From: Stenotrophomonas maltophilia
GTDB taxonomy: Bacteria > Pseudomonadota > Gammaproteobacteria > Xanthomonadales > Xanthomonadaceae
NCBI RefSeq assembly: GCF_002799245.1
Contig: NZ_NEQV01000001.1
Coordinates: 310,001-374,000 of the forward strand
Direction of reading: 5' to 3'
DNA length: 64,000 nucleotides
Part shown: positions 38,519 through 46,850 of the stretch, in pieces
Position numbering within the stretch: the first letter of the stretch is position 1
Layout of the letters: each line of letters begins with the position of its first letter
Translations under genes and position numbers: made by a program
Notes under the pieces: generated by a model
The model's database searches: none
What the model was told of the DNA's origin: nothing
Seen by the model: the letters and a program-made list of their open reading frames with translations, nothing else

Positions 38519-39121
38519 ATGAGCCTGACCGACGAACTTCTCGCCAAGTTGCAGGGCGCCCCGCTGCAGCAGGTCTCGCAGCAGCTTGGCATCAGCGATA
38601 CCCAGGCGTCCGGCGCGATCAGTGCCGCGCTGCCGGTGCTGATGGGCGCGCTGGGCAACAACGCCGCGCAGCCGCAGGGCGCACAGGCGCTGCTCGGCGC
38701 ACTGCAGAACAACCACAGCGGCCTGGACCTGGGCAGCGTGCTCGGCTCGGTGCTGGGCGGCGGTGGCGGTGGTGCTGCCAGCGACGGCGCCGGCATCCTC
38801 GGCCACATCTTTGGCGGCAGCCAGCAGAAGGTGGAAACCGGCCTGGCCCAGGCCACCCAGCTCGACAGTGGCCGCACCAGCCAGCTGCTGCAGATCCTCG
38901 CACCGATCGTGATGGCCTTCCTCGCCCAGCGCCTGGGCGGCGGCCAGGCCGATGCCGGTTCGCTCAGCCAGGCGCTGGGCCAGGAGAAGCAGCAGGTGCA
39001 GCAGCAGGGTGGCCTTGCCGGTGGCCTGCTGGGCAGCCTGCTGGACCAGGATGGTGACGGCCAGCTCGGCGTGGGCGACTTGCTGAAGCTGGGCGGCAAC
39101 CTGCTCGGCGGCAAGCGCTGA
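38519..39121 (+). CDS. DUF937 (YidB-like) protein with an EF-hand-like motif
   Basis: A 200-residue glycine/leucine/glutamine-rich protein. The first half matches DUF937/YidB (QQVSQQLGISDTQASGAISA, LPVLMGALGNNAA). A poly-glycine run (GGGGGGAA, about residue 83) separates two halves. Near the C-terminus DQDGDGQLGVGDLL (about 180-193) has the spacing of an EF-hand or dockerin calcium loop (D-x-D-x-D-G-x-L-x-x-x-D). There is no signal peptide. Its function is unknown in the family; calcium binding is inference. Confidence 0.72.
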   Translation: MSLTDELLAKLQGAPLQQVSQQLGISDTQASGAISAALPVLMGALGNNAAQPQGAQALLGALQNNHSGLDLGSVLGSVLGGGGGGAASDGAGILGHIFGGSQQKVETGLAQATQLDSGRTSQLLQILAPIVMAFLAQRLGGGQADAGSLSQALGQEKQQVQQQGGLAGGLLGSLLDQDGDGQLGVGDLLKLGGNLLGGKR

Positions 39122-39132
39122 AGCACTCGTCT

Positions 39133-39553
39133 GTAGAGCCGAGCGCAGGCTCGGCTCATCGCCCGCCGCAGGATCGCGTTCTGTAGAGCCGAGCCCATGC
39201 TCGGCTCATCGCAGGCGGCAGGATTGCGTTCTGTAGAGCCGAGCCATGCTCGGCTCATCGCCCGCCGCAGGATTGCGCGGAAGGCAGCCGATCGCAGGAT
39301 CGGCTCTACAGGTTCAAGGGCCGATGATTCATCGGTTGCCTGCCTCAGTGACTGTAGAGCCGAGCCCATGCTCGGCTCATCGCAGGCCGCAGGATCGCGC
39401 AGAAGGCAGCCGAGCGCAGGCTCGGCTCTACAGGTTCAAGGGCCGATGATTCATCGGTTGCCTGCCTCAGTGACTGTAGAGCCGAGCCCATGCTCGGCTC
39501 ATCGCAGGCCGCAGGATCGCGCGGAAGGCAGCCGAGCGCAGGCTCGGCTCTAC
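39133..39553. repeat. SMAG array with a 122-bp tandem repeat
   Basis: This gap holds at least seven GTAGAGCCGAGC...GCTCGGCT palindromes in both orientations. From 39231 they form a higher-order unit of about 122 bp repeated three times (unit starts at 39231, 39352 and 39474). Each unit consists of a direct SMAG, a spacer with CGCAGGATCGCG, an inverted SMAG, and a tail AGGGCCGATGATTCATCGGT. The tail of the third unit is the real 3' end of the neighbouring glycosidase gene; the tails at 39317 and 39439 are copies of it. No gene lies inside the array. Confidence 0.88.
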
Positions 39554-39572
39554 AGGTTCGAGGGCCGATGAT

Positions 39573-40763
39573 TCATCGGTTGCCCGCCTTCAACCGCTGC
39601 AGGATCGGCGCGAACACCGGTGCCTGCATCGAGCGCGGCGGCGCCCCGGCTTTCCCCTTCTCCTGCGCCTGCCAGTACGACCACGGCAGCGGGCCGTTAC
39701 CCAGTTCGTAGTCCATGCCGTCCCAGCCATCCTCACGGAAGGCGTAGAAGGCCCAATGCACCTTCTCCTGCTCCAGCACCTGCAACACGTCCTGCAGGTA
39801 GCGGCTGCAGTCGGGCCAGCGCCGCATGCAGCCGAACTCGCCAACCACCATGCGGTTGGCACCGACGCCATGGGTCTTCGCCCAGTCCATCGGCTGCTGC
39901 AGGTAACTGCGCACGCGCGCGGCATCCCACTGCTCGCGGCCGCCGCCGAACGGCACCACGCCGGGGTAGCGGTACGGCGTGGCACGCTTCTGGTTCGGTG
40001 CACTGGTCGCCGCGTAGGGCTCGTACATGTGCACGCTGTACAGCAGACGCGTATCGGGCAACGGTGCCGGCCAATAGGTGAACCCATCGGCCGCGGCGTA
40101 CCAGCCAGCATCCAGCATCAGCGGCATCTCCGTATCGACCTCGCGGATGCTGGCGATCAGCTCCGAGTAGAAGCGGCGCAGATCACGAGGGCCGTCCTGC
40201 ACACCGGCGTACCACCGCTGCATGGCCTCTGCCGAAGCATGCTCGGCCAGGCCGGCACCGTACTCGGGCACCGGCTCGTTGATCAGGTTGTAGGCGACCA
40301 GCGCGGGATGTCCCTTAAGCGCCGAGGCGAGGTCATGCCAGAAGCGCTGGGCCGGCACGTGATTGTCGAAGGACTGCCACAGCCGCGGGTCCACCTTGTC
40401 GCCGTTGTGCTGCTTCCAGCGCAGCAACGGCAGCGACAGCGGGGTCAGCACCACCTTCAGCCCGGCCGCGTCGGCGTCATCCAGCACGCGGCGCAGCACG
40501 ACCAGATCAGCGGGAACCAGGCCACGGTAGTCATCAGCGTTGCCGATCAGGAAGTCACGTCCGCCCTGCCCCTTCCACTTGTCCGGAACCAGGCGCACCC
40601 AGGTCGCACCGGTCGCGCGCAGGGCCTCGAAGTAGGCCCGGTCCGGGGGCGACATGTTCATGCTGTTGCCACCACGCTGCGGGGCATCCCAGAAGCTGAT
40701 GTCGGCGGCGTGCAGCGGGGCGGCGGCGAGGGTCAGGCACAGCAGGGAGTGGCGCAGGCGCAT
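39573..40763 (-). CDS. secreted glycoside hydrolase family 5-like (cellulase/mannanase fold) protein
   Basis: A 396-residue protein with a signal peptide (RLRHSLLCLTLAAAPLHA) followed by a TIM-barrel glycosidase. GH5-type features are visible: AYNLINEPVPEYG with the acid/base glutamate, SVHMYEPYAATS, and the late VVGEFGCMRRW with the nucleophile glutamate. It should cut beta-1,4 glucan or mannan chains outside the cytoplasm. The ATG at 40763 is chosen because it starts the signal peptide; the frame is open upstream to a TTG at 40877. Its last codons (AGNR-stop) have been copied twice into the adjacent tandem repeat. Confidence 0.8.
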   Translation of the reverse strand: MRLRHSLLCLTLAAAPLHAADISFWDAPQRGGNSMNMSPPDRAYFEALRATGATWVRLVPDKWKGQGGRDFLIGNADDYRGLVPADLVVLRRVLDDADAAGLKVVLTPLSLPLLRWKQHNGDKVDPRLWQSFDNHVPAQRFWHDLASALKGHPALVAYNLINEPVPEYGAGLAEHASAEAMQRWYAGVQDGPRDLRRFYSELIASIREVDTEMPLMLDAGWYAAADGFTYWPAPLPDTRLLYSVHMYEPYAATSAPNQKRATPYRYPGVVPFGGGREQWDAARVRSYLQQPMDWAKTHGVGANRMVVGEFGCMRRWPDCSRYLQDVLQVLEQEKVHWAFYAFREDGWDGMDYELGNGPLPWSYWQAQEKGKAGAPPRSMQAPVFAPILQRLKAGNR

Positions 40764-40892
40764 TGCGATCTTCCATGAGGGAAGCTTCGACCCTGCCGGA
40801 GGCCGACCCAACAATGGCTGACCGCGCTGCACGGCGCCCACCCAGGTGGGCGACGACCGGAGCGCACGGCGGTTCAACCTGGGGGAAATGCG

Positions 40893-41300
40893 TCACAACG
40901 CGTCAAGGTCACCGAGCGCGCGGATCAACCGCCGCGCGCGCTTGTCCGGCTTGTGCTCCGGTGGCTGGAAACCGTCGCGCGCGGCAATGCGCAGCGCACG
41001 CTGTTCGGCACGACGGGCCTTGGAGGCCTCACTCTCGGCATACAGCTGCTGCGCCGTCGGCGCTGGCCCGCGCTGATCGCTCAAGCCGAGCACCTGCACC
41101 TCGAAATGCTCCTCGCCACGATCGACCTGCAGCTGCTCGCCTACGCGCACCGCGCGTGAGGATTTCGGGCGCTGCCCCGCGACGCTGACCTTGCCGGTCT
41201 CGATGGCCTGCTTGGCCAGGCTGCGGGTCTTGAAGAAACGGGCCGCCCACAGCCAGATGTCCAGGCGGACACTGGGTGACAGCGGGGAAAGCTCGGGCAT
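40893..41300 (-). CDS. hslR: S4-domain RNA-binding heat-shock protein Hsp15
   Basis: A 135-residue basic protein. Residues 10-70 form an S4 domain (VRLDIWLWAARFFKTRSLAK, then QAIETGKVSVAGQRPKSSRAV). The C-terminal part is highly basic (KARRAEQRALRIAARDG, KPDKRARRLIRAL). Hsp15 binds 50S subunits that carry stalled peptidyl-tRNA and helps free them. The gene follows a small lipoprotein gene by 9 bp, probably in one operon. No irregularity is seen. Confidence 0.9.
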   Translation of the reverse strand: MPELSPLSPSVRLDIWLWAARFFKTRSLAKQAIETGKVSVAGQRPKSSRAVRVGEQLQVDRGEEHFEVQVLGLSDQRGPAPTAQQLYAESEASKARRAEQRALRIAARDGFQPPEHKPDKRARRLIRALGDLDAL

Positions 41301-41309
41301 GGGGGCAGG

Positions 41310-41549
41310 CTACTCCGATGGCTTGTTGAGGGGACGCGGGTTGTCCGGGTCGGCCCGGCAGCCGGTGCCGCCGATCAATGGCCGCACGCCTGCGGCCAGA
41401 TCCTGGCGTTGGCTGCCGACCAGGCACTCGGGGCGGTCGGTTGGCCGGATCTGGGTATCGCCCAGCCGGTCGTCCATCGAACATGCGGCCAATACAACGC
41501 TGATCAAGGCCAGCGCCAGGCTCCGCTTCACCTGCAGTCGTTGATGCAT
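41310..41549 (-). CDS. small lipoprotein of unknown function
   Basis: A 79-residue protein with a short basic start, a hydrophobic segment and a lipobox ending in LAAC (ALALISVVLAAC), so it should be lipid-anchored after cleavage. The mature part is proline/arginine/aspartate-rich with two cysteines (CLVGSQRQ, GTGCRAD). No family is recognised. The ATG at 41549 is preferred over the upstream ATG at 41564 because it gives a normal signal peptide. It lies 9 bp before hslR and diverges from the MATE gene. Confidence 0.6.
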   Translation of the reverse strand: MHQRLQVKRSLALALISVVLAACSMDDRLGDTQIRPTDRPECLVGSQRQDLAAGVRPLIGGTGCRADPDNPRPLNKPSE

Positions 41550-41611
41550 TGCCACATCCCGCAAACCGGCTTGGTGCTAGTGTGCGCCTCCCGGGATTCG
41601 ATCACCACTCC

Positions 41612-43084
41612 ATGGCCAAAGCGCCGCTTGACCTGACCTCCGGCCCGATCGGCCGCAATCTCCTGTTGTTTTCCCTGCCGATCCTGGCGGGCAACATCGC
41701 GCAGTCGCTGAACGGTTCGGTGAATGCGGTCTGGGTCGGGCGCTTCCTCGGCGAGGCGGCGCTGACCGCCACCGCGAACGCCAACAACATCATGTTCTTC
41801 CTGATCGGCTCGGTGTTCGGCTTCGGCATGGCCTCGACCATCCTGATCGGCCAGGCGATCGGGGCGCGCGACATCGCGCAGGCGCGGCGCGTTGTCGGTA
41901 CCAGCGCCACCTTCTTCATCGGCCTGTCGGTGATCATCGCCATCGCAGGCTGGTTCATGGCCCATCCGCTGCTGGCGGCGATGGGCACGCCGGCCGCCTC
42001 GCTGCCATTGGCCGAGGCCTACCTGCAGATCATCTTCCTGGCGATGCCGACGCTGTACGCGTTCGCTTTCCTCACCGCCGCGCTGCGCGGTGCCGGTGAT
42101 TCGCGCACGCCGTTCCGCTTCCTGATGGTGTCGGTGGCGCTGGACATCGTGCTGAACCCGGTACTGATCTTCGGCATGGGGCCGTTCCCCGCACTGGGTA
42201 TCGCCGGCTCGGCCTGGGCCACCCTGGTCGCGCAGACGCTGTCGCTGGTCGGCCTGCTGCTGTACATGCGGCACAAGCGCCACACCCTGTGGCTGGGCCG
42301 CGCCGACATGCGCCTGTTCAAGCTCGACATGACCATCCTCAAGGCGCTGGTGATCAAGGGCGTGCCGATGGGCCTGCAGATGGTGCTGATCTCGCTGTCG
42401 GTGATCCTGCTGATGACCATGGTCAACCAGTACGGCACCGACACCGGCGCCGGTTACGGCGCTGCCCTGCAGCTGTGGAACTACCTGCAGATGCCGGCGA
42501 TGGCGATCGGTGCGGCATGCTCGTCGATGGCTGCGCAGAACGTTGGCGCCCAGCGTTGGGACCGCGTGCGCGGCACCGCACGCCAGGGCGTGCTGTTCAA
42601 CTTCCTGCTGACCGGCGCGCTGATCCTGCCGCTGGTGGTGTTCGACCGCCAGCTGCTTGCCCTGTTCCTGCCGCCGGCCAGCCAGGCGCTGGACATCGCC
42701 CGCCACCTCAACCACGTAGTGATCGGCTCGTTCCTGTTCTTCGGCGTCAGCTTCGTGATCTCCGGCGTGGTGCGCTCCACCGGCGCGGTGATCCCACCGT
42801 TGCTGATACTGGCCGGTTCGCTGTGGGGCGTGCGCGTGCCGTTCGCCGAGCTGTTGCAGCCGTACTGGGGCGCTGACGCGATCTGGTGGAGTTTCCCGGT
42901 CAGCTCGCTGGTGTCGATGCTGCTGTCGCTGGCGTATTACCGCTGGGGCGGCTGGCGCAAGGCGAAGATGATGGGCAAGCCCTCGCACGCCGAAGAACTG
43001 GCCACGCCGTCGGAAATTCCGGCCTGCCCGCCTTCACCGGTGGCTGACCCGGATGCGGTGCTGGAGTCGTCACCGCCGCGTTGA
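41612..43084 (+). CDS. MATE-family multidrug/cation antiporter
   Basis: A 490-residue inner-membrane exporter with 12 predicted helices in two related halves. Family marks include LFSLPILAGNIAQSLNGSVNAV at the start (helix 1-2), TAALRGAGDSRTPFRF, and IGSVFGFGMASTILIGQ. MATE pumps use sodium or proton gradients to expel cationic drugs and metabolites. The start is ATG 41612; the longer open frame from 41549 overlaps the divergent lipoprotein gene. The C-terminal 40 residues are a polar proline-rich tail. Substrate unknown. Confidence 0.9.
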   Translation: MAKAPLDLTSGPIGRNLLLFSLPILAGNIAQSLNGSVNAVWVGRFLGEAALTATANANNIMFFLIGSVFGFGMASTILIGQAIGARDIAQARRVVGTSATFFIGLSVIIAIAGWFMAHPLLAAMGTPAASLPLAEAYLQIIFLAMPTLYAFAFLTAALRGAGDSRTPFRFLMVSVALDIVLNPVLIFGMGPFPALGIAGSAWATLVAQTLSLVGLLLYMRHKRHTLWLGRADMRLFKLDMTILKALVIKGVPMGLQMVLISLSVILLMTMVNQYGTDTGAGYGAALQLWNYLQMPAMAIGAACSSMAAQNVGAQRWDRVRGTARQGVLFNFLLTGALILPLVVFDRQLLALFLPPASQALDIARHLNHVVIGSFLFFGVSFVISGVVRSTGAVIPPLLILAGSLWGVRVPFAELLQPYWGADAIWWSFPVSSLVSMLLSLAYYRWGGWRKAKMMGKPSHAEELATPSEIPACPPSPVADPDAVLESSPPR

Positions 43085-43085
43085 G

Positions 43086-43147
43086 GTAGGTGCGGACCGT
43101 TGGTCCGCACAGGCCTGTAAGCCGAGCATGGGCTTGGCTCTACAGAG
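43086..43147. repeat. two SMAG-type palindromes between convergent genes
   Basis: GTAGGTGCGGACCGTTGGTC(CGCAC) at 43086-43110 forms a 9-bp stem. A degenerate copy of the GAGCCGAGC class at 43117-43147 (GTAAGCCGAGCATGGGCTTG then GCTCTACAG) forms a second one. They sit between the MATE gene and the converging DUF1801 gene and may serve as terminator hairpins for both. Confidence 0.75.
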
Positions 43148-43151
43148 ACGG

Positions 43152-43562
43152 TCAGCGCTTCTTCTTCTTCGCTGCATTGAACGCCGCCGCCGCACGCAGC
43201 AGTGCCTTCAACGCAGCGGCATCCGGCATCGCACCTTCATGGATGTCGATCGCGCGCCGCGTGTTGCCATCCAGGCTGGCATTGAACAGGCCCTTCGGGT
43301 CGGCCAGCGCCGCACCATTGGCGAAGGTCAGCTTCACTGCCTGCCTGTAGGTCTCGCCGGTGCACAGGATGCCGTTGTGCTCCCACACCGGTGTCCCCCT
43401 CCATTTCCAGGTTTCCTGCACATCGGGCAGCGCTTCATGGATCACCGCACGCACGCGTGCCAGCGCCTCACCGCGCCAGTCTCCCAGCTCGGCGATGCGC
43501 GCGTCGATCAGTTCGGACGCCGGAGTTCCGGCATCGGCAGGGTTCGGTGCATGCGTGGCCAT
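43152..43562 (-). CDS. DUF1801 (YdhG-like) domain protein, copy 1
   Basis: A 136-residue soluble protein of the DUF1801 superfamily: LIDARIAELGDWRGEALARV, then the core ETWKWRGTPVWEHNGILC and VKLTFANGAAL. It ends in a lysine-rich tail (AAKKKKR). The function of this family is not known; members look like small ligand- or nucleic-acid-binding proteins. ATG 43562 is chosen because the family usually starts near here; another ATG lies 18 bp upstream. A related gene lies 36 bp upstream in the same direction. Confidence 0.75.
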   Translation of the reverse strand: MATHAPNPADAGTPASELIDARIAELGDWRGEALARVRAVIHEALPDVQETWKWRGTPVWEHNGILCTGETYRQAVKLTFANGAALADPKGLFNASLDGNTRRAIDIHEGAMPDAAALKALLRAAAAFNAAKKKKR

Positions 43563-43598
43563 CTGGGGTCTCGTCGGCAAGGAAATCAGAACGTCGGG

Positions 43599-44033
43599 TT
43601 ACATGCGTTCGCCCGGCAACGCGGCGGCCTGGCGCACCCAATCGAGGAACTGTGCTTCATCCAGCGCGCCCTCCTGCGGGATGTGCAGGTAGCGCGTATC
43701 GGCGCTCCTGGACGGCTCGGGTGGCACCGGCGTCAGTGCCGCGCCGCGGAAGAAGGCCACCTTGATGTAGCGGGCAAAGCAGTGGAAGCTGAGAAACCAA
43801 CCTTCACCCGGCGCAACCGCATACATCGGCGAGTTCCACTTCACCGCCTTGTGCACGCCAGGTACGGCCTGCTCGATCAGCGCATCCAGCCGTGCCCCGA
43901 TCGGACGTTTCCAGTCCGGCATGGCGGCGATGTACGCCTGCACCGGGGCATCGCCCTCGCCCTTGGCGATCTGTGGGTTGCCGCCGGACAGCAGCGTGGG
44001 CGTGGCAGGAGGTGCGGTTCGCTTGGCAGGCAT
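43599..44033 (-). CDS. DUF1801 domain protein, copy 2
   Basis: A 144-residue soluble protein of the same superfamily as its downstream neighbour: VQAYIAAMPDWKRPIGARLD, AVKWNSPMYAV and IKVAFFRGAAL correspond to the segments of copy 1. The two differ strongly in detail, so the duplication is old or they joined separately. The basic N-terminus (PAKRTAPPAT) is not a signal peptide. Probably co-transcribed with copy 1. Confidence 0.75.
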   Translation of the reverse strand: MPAKRTAPPATPTLLSGGNPQIAKGEGDAPVQAYIAAMPDWKRPIGARLDALIEQAVPGVHKAVKWNSPMYAVAPGEGWFLSFHCFARYIKVAFFRGAALTPVPPEPSRSADTRYLHIPQEGALDEAQFLDWVRQAAALPGERM

Positions 44034-44112
44034 CGCACGGTACGACCATCGGGACGAAGCCGCAGCCTAGCGCGGCCGGTAGCGGGCGGTCACGGCGCAG
44101 TGCGCCATCGGC

Positions 44113-44493
44113 TCAGTCCCCCTGCCGGGCCCGGAACTGCCGCCAGTCCGGCAGCTTGCGGTGGCGGCGCAGCGAGCGCATCAGGGCCGCCATCACAACG
44201 CCGAACAGCGCACCGGCCACCAGCCCGGCCACCAGCAGCAGCGCCAGCGGGCGCTCACTGCCCTGCCACAGCATCAGCCACATCAGCGCGGTCCAGAACA
44301 AACCAAACAGCAGGCCCTGCACCAGCGCATTGGTGCCGAAGCCGGCCAGGATCGGCGGTGGCAGTGCGATGCCCATCCGCCACAGCAGCCGATGCAGCAA
44401 CGGCGCTGATTGCACGCGTGCCAGCCCCTTGCCGTCGAGGAAGCGCAGCGCCGACTGGATCACTGCGGGGTAGTGCCGGTTGATGTCATTCAT
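44113..44493 (-). CDS. DUF6404-type small membrane protein
   Basis: A 126-residue protein. Its N-terminal half (APLLHRLLWRMGIALPPPIL, followed by AGFGTNALVQGLLFG) matches the DUF6404 pattern as I know it, and two hydrophobic helices follow. It ends in a basic, arginine-rich tail. The function is unknown. The start is ATG 44493; the open frame further upstream overlaps rplS in another frame and is not coding. Confidence 0.65.
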   Translation of the reverse strand: MNDINRHYPAVIQSALRFLDGKGLARVQSAPLLHRLLWRMGIALPPPILAGFGTNALVQGLLFGLFWTALMWLMLWQGSERPLALLLVAGLVAGALFGVVMAALMRSLRRHRKLPDWRQFRARQGD

Positions 44494-44529
44494 CACCCGA
44501 TCGTGGCCGATGCGACGCCGGAAACGCAA

Positions 44530-44551
44530 ACGGCCACCCGAAGGTGGCCGT
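44530..44551 (-). terminator. hairpin terminator after rplS
   Basis: ACGGCCACC and GGTGGCCGT form a 9-bp stem with a CGAA/TTCG tetraloop. On the minus strand it is followed by a T-rich stretch (TTGCGTTT). It lies 25 bp past the rplS stop and ends the rpsP-rimM-trmD-rplS transcript. Confidence 0.65.
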
Positions 44552-44575
44552 CGCGGCAACAACCGAAGTTGTTTA

Positions 44576-44977
44576 TCAGGCCTTTTCGGCCAGACGGGCA
44601 GCCTTGGCGGCAGCAGCGGCAGCCAGGTCTTCCTTGATGCGGGCAGCCTTGCCTTCCAGGCCACGCAGGTAGTACAGCTTGCCGGCGCGGACCTTACCAC
44701 GACGCTTCACTTCGACCGAGTCGATGATGGCGCTGTGGGTCTGGAAAACGCGCTCGACGCCGTAGCCGTGCGAGATCTTGCGGACGGTGAACGAGGAGTT
44801 CAGGCCGGCGTTCTTGGTGGCGATGACAACGCCTTCGTAGGCCTGCACGCGCTCGCGGCTGCCTTCCTTCACCTTCACGTTGACGACAACGGTGTCGCCC
44901 TGGCTGAACTTCGGCAGTTCACGGGTGATCTGGGCGGATTCGAATTCCGCGACGATGGACTTGTTCAGCTTGCTCAT
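44576..44977 (-). CDS. rplS: 50S ribosomal protein L19
   Basis: A 133-residue ribosomal protein located at the 30S-50S interface. It carries the family core [36 protein letters not shown] and [16 protein letters not shown]. The alanine-rich C-terminal tail ([17 protein letters not shown]) is longer than in E. coli, as is usual in Xanthomonadaceae. It closes the rpsP-rimM-trmD-rplS cluster, 154 bp after trmD. Confidence 0.97.
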   Translation of the reverse strand: MSKLNKSIVAEFESAQITRELPKFSQGDTVVVNVKVKEGSRERVQAYEGVVIATKNAGLNSSFTVRKISHGYGVERVFQTHSAIIDSVEVKRRGKVRAGKLYYLRGLEGKAARIKEDLAAAAAAKAARLAEKA

Positions 44978-45131
44978 GGGTTACACCGATTCTTGTTCGG
45001 GTGGGCGTGTCGTATCGACAACGTAGGCTCATGCAGTCACCGGACTGTGCTGCACGTTTGTTTTGGGTACTGCGCACGCCGACCTGGGCCGGCGGGAATT
45101 GGCCATGATAGCCGATAAAGCCAGCCCTGCG

Positions 45132-45896
45132 CTAGGGGTTGGCCTTGTGTTTCTGGGCCTGGCGGCCCTGCTCCAGCAGCTTGCGGTCGGCCTTGCCCAG
45201 CGCCTGTTCATCCAGCAGGTCCGGGCGCCGCTGGGCGGTACGGACCAGCGACTGCTGGCGGCGCCAGGCCGCGATGGCCGCGTGGTTGCCCGAACGCAGC
45301 ACGTCCGGCACGTCACCCAGCGGGTGCTGGGCCGGCTGGCTGTAATGCGGGCAGTCGAGCAGGCCGAGGTCGCCCTCGAAGCTGTCCTGCGCCGCCGACT
45401 CCGCGTCGTTCAGGGCACCGTCCTGCAGGCGCGCCACGGCGTCGATGATCACCGCCGCACCCAGCTCGCCACCGGACAGCACGTAGTCGCCGAGGGAGAT
45501 TTCCTCGTCGACGTTGGCCTCCAGGAAACGCTCGTCGATGCCCTCGTAGCGGCCGCAGAGCAGGACCATGCGCGGCAGTGCCGCCAGTTCCCGCACCTTG
45601 GCCTGGGTCAACGGCGCACCCTGTGGGCTGAGGTAGATCACCCGCGCCGGGGTCGGATCAGCATCGACGATCGCCTGCAGGCAGGCCTGCAGCGGCTCGA
45701 TCAGCATCACCATGCCCGGGCCACCGCCGAACGGGCGGTCGTCCACCCGGCGGTAATTGCCTTCGGCGTAATCACGGGGGTTCCAGCCGTGCAGGCTGAA
45801 CAGCCCCTTCTCCTGCGCGCGCCCGACCACGCCCAATCCAGCGGACTGGGCGAGGAACTCTGGGAACAGGGTGATGACGTCGAAACGCATGCTCAC
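45132..45896 (-). CDS. trmD: tRNA (guanine-37-N1)-methyltransferase
   Basis: A 254-residue SPOUT-class enzyme that methylates G37 next to the anticodon and prevents frameshifting. The trefoil-knot SAM site is clear: [26 protein letters not shown] and [16 protein letters not shown], and the N-terminus reads DVITLFPEF. It starts 2 bp after rimM ends; a second ATG two codons later (45890) is an alternative. Complete and typical in length. Confidence 0.97.
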   Translation of the reverse strand: MSMRFDVITLFPEFLAQSAGLGVVGRAQEKGLFSLHGWNPRDYAEGNYRRVDDRPFGGGPGMVMLIEPLQACLQAIVDADPTPARVIYLSPQGAPLTQAKVRELAALPRMVLLCGRYEGIDERFLEANVDEEISLGDYVLSGGELGAAVIIDAVARLQDGALNDAESAAQDSFEGDLGLLDCPHYSQPAQHPLGDVPDVLRSGNHAAIAAWRRQQSLVRTAQRRPDLLDEQALGKADRKLLEQGRQAQKHKANP

Positions 45897-45898
45897 AC

Positions 45899-46411
45899 TC
45901 AGAACTCGGGATCCCAGTCGACCACGACCAGGTTGGCCTCGAAGTCGACCGATTTGACGAAGTCCGGCTGCACGAACGGAATCATCCGCTCGCGGTCACC
46001 ACGGACCACCACCACGTCGTTGGCGCCGGTGCTGAACAGATGGGAGACCTGGCCCAGGGCAACGCCCTCGGTGGTCTTCACGTCCAGGCCTTCCAGGTCC
46101 ACCCAGTAGTACTCGTCGGGCTTCGGCGGCGGCAATGCACTGCGGGCCACGTAGATCTCGGTGCCGTGCATCGCTTCAACGGTATCGCGGTCCTCGACGC
46201 CGGGGAAACGGGCGACCAGGTGCTTGCCGCTGTCGCGGCCACGCACACCTTCAATCGTGGTTTCCACGCCGGACGGGCTGCGCACGATCCACGGCTGGTA
46301 ACGGAAAATGGCGGAACGTGGCTCGGTCCAGGACTCGAGCTTGATCTCGCCGCGCACACCAAAAGCGCCGACAACCCTGCCCAGCAGGATGCGGCGCTCG
46401 ATATCTTTCAT
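45899..46411 (-). CDS. rimM: ribosome maturation factor RimM
   Basis: A 170-residue two-domain protein that helps assemble the 30S head by binding S19. The N-terminal barrel has [16 protein letters not shown], and the C-terminal PRC-barrel contains [11 protein letters not shown] and [17 protein letters not shown] 46411 is the start; the open frame reaching 46540 runs antisense to rpsP. It lies 44 bp after rpsP and 2 bp before trmD. Confidence 0.96.
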   Translation of the reverse strand: MKDIERRILLGRVVGAFGVRGEIKLESWTEPRSAIFRYQPWIVRSPSGVETTIEGVRGRDSGKHLVARFPGVEDRDTVEAMHGTEIYVARSALPPPKPDEYYWVDLEGLDVKTTEGVALGQVSHLFSTGANDVVVVRGDRERMIPFVQPDFVKSVDFEANLVVVDWDPEF

Positions 46412-46455
46412 CTGCTTCAACCAAGAGGGCCACGCCGAAGCGTGGCCCGTCAGGA

Positions 46456-46716
46456 TCAGGCCGCAGCGGCCTGGGACTTGGTCGCTTCCTTGATCAGGTT
46501 GCGAACCTTGTCGGTCGGCTGGGCGCCGTTCTTGACCCAATGGTCAACGCGGGCCAGGTCCAGCTCGATGCGCTTCTCGGCGCCCTGGGCGACCGGGTTG
46601 TAGAAGCCAACGCGCTCGATGTTGCGGCCGTCGCGCGCGCTGCGCACGTCGGTGACGATGATGTGGTAGAACGGACGCTTCTTGGCGCCGCCGCGGGTCA
46701 GTCGAATCTTGACCAT
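46456..46716 (-). CDS. rpsP: 30S ribosomal protein S16
   Basis: An 86-residue protein required for 30S assembly, beginning [19 protein letters not shown] and containing [14 protein letters not shown]. The length is normal for the family. It is the first gene of the rpsP-rimM-trmD-rplS cluster, and the gap before it (46717-46813) includes the palindrome that ends pabC. Confidence 0.97.
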   Translation of the reverse strand: MVKIRLTRGGAKKRPFYHIIVTDVRSARDGRNIERVGFYNPVAQGAEKRIELDLARVDHWVKNGAQPTDKVRNLIKEATKSQAAAA

Positions 46717-46809
46717 GGTGTTTTTCCTATTGCCCAGTCGCCAGGATGGCGAGGTAAGCGGGCGATTATAGCGGCAGAGCCGGGCCGAGCCAACCCCAGG
46801 GGCTTGCCC

Positions 46810-46850
46810 GGGGTCAGATCCCTTTTGCGGCGCAAGAGGGATCTGACCCC
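46810..46850. repeat. GGGGTCAGATCCC-type palindrome at the end of pabC
   Basis: GGGGTCAGATCCC (46810-46822) and GGGATCTGACCCC (46838-46850) are exact reverse complements, with an imperfect inner stem between them. It is a second class of dispersed REP-like palindrome, seen again near 59770-60100. It encodes the last residues of PabC ([10 protein letters not shown]). Confidence 0.8.

Noticed and set aside
39133-39553. CRISPR-like appearance of regularly spaced repeats
   Set aside because: The repeats are GTAG-headed palindromes in both orientations with repeated, not unique, spacers; no cas genes are nearby.
45063-46109. Plus-strand frame of 348 codons
   Set aside because: It is antisense to trmD and rimM, which are certain.
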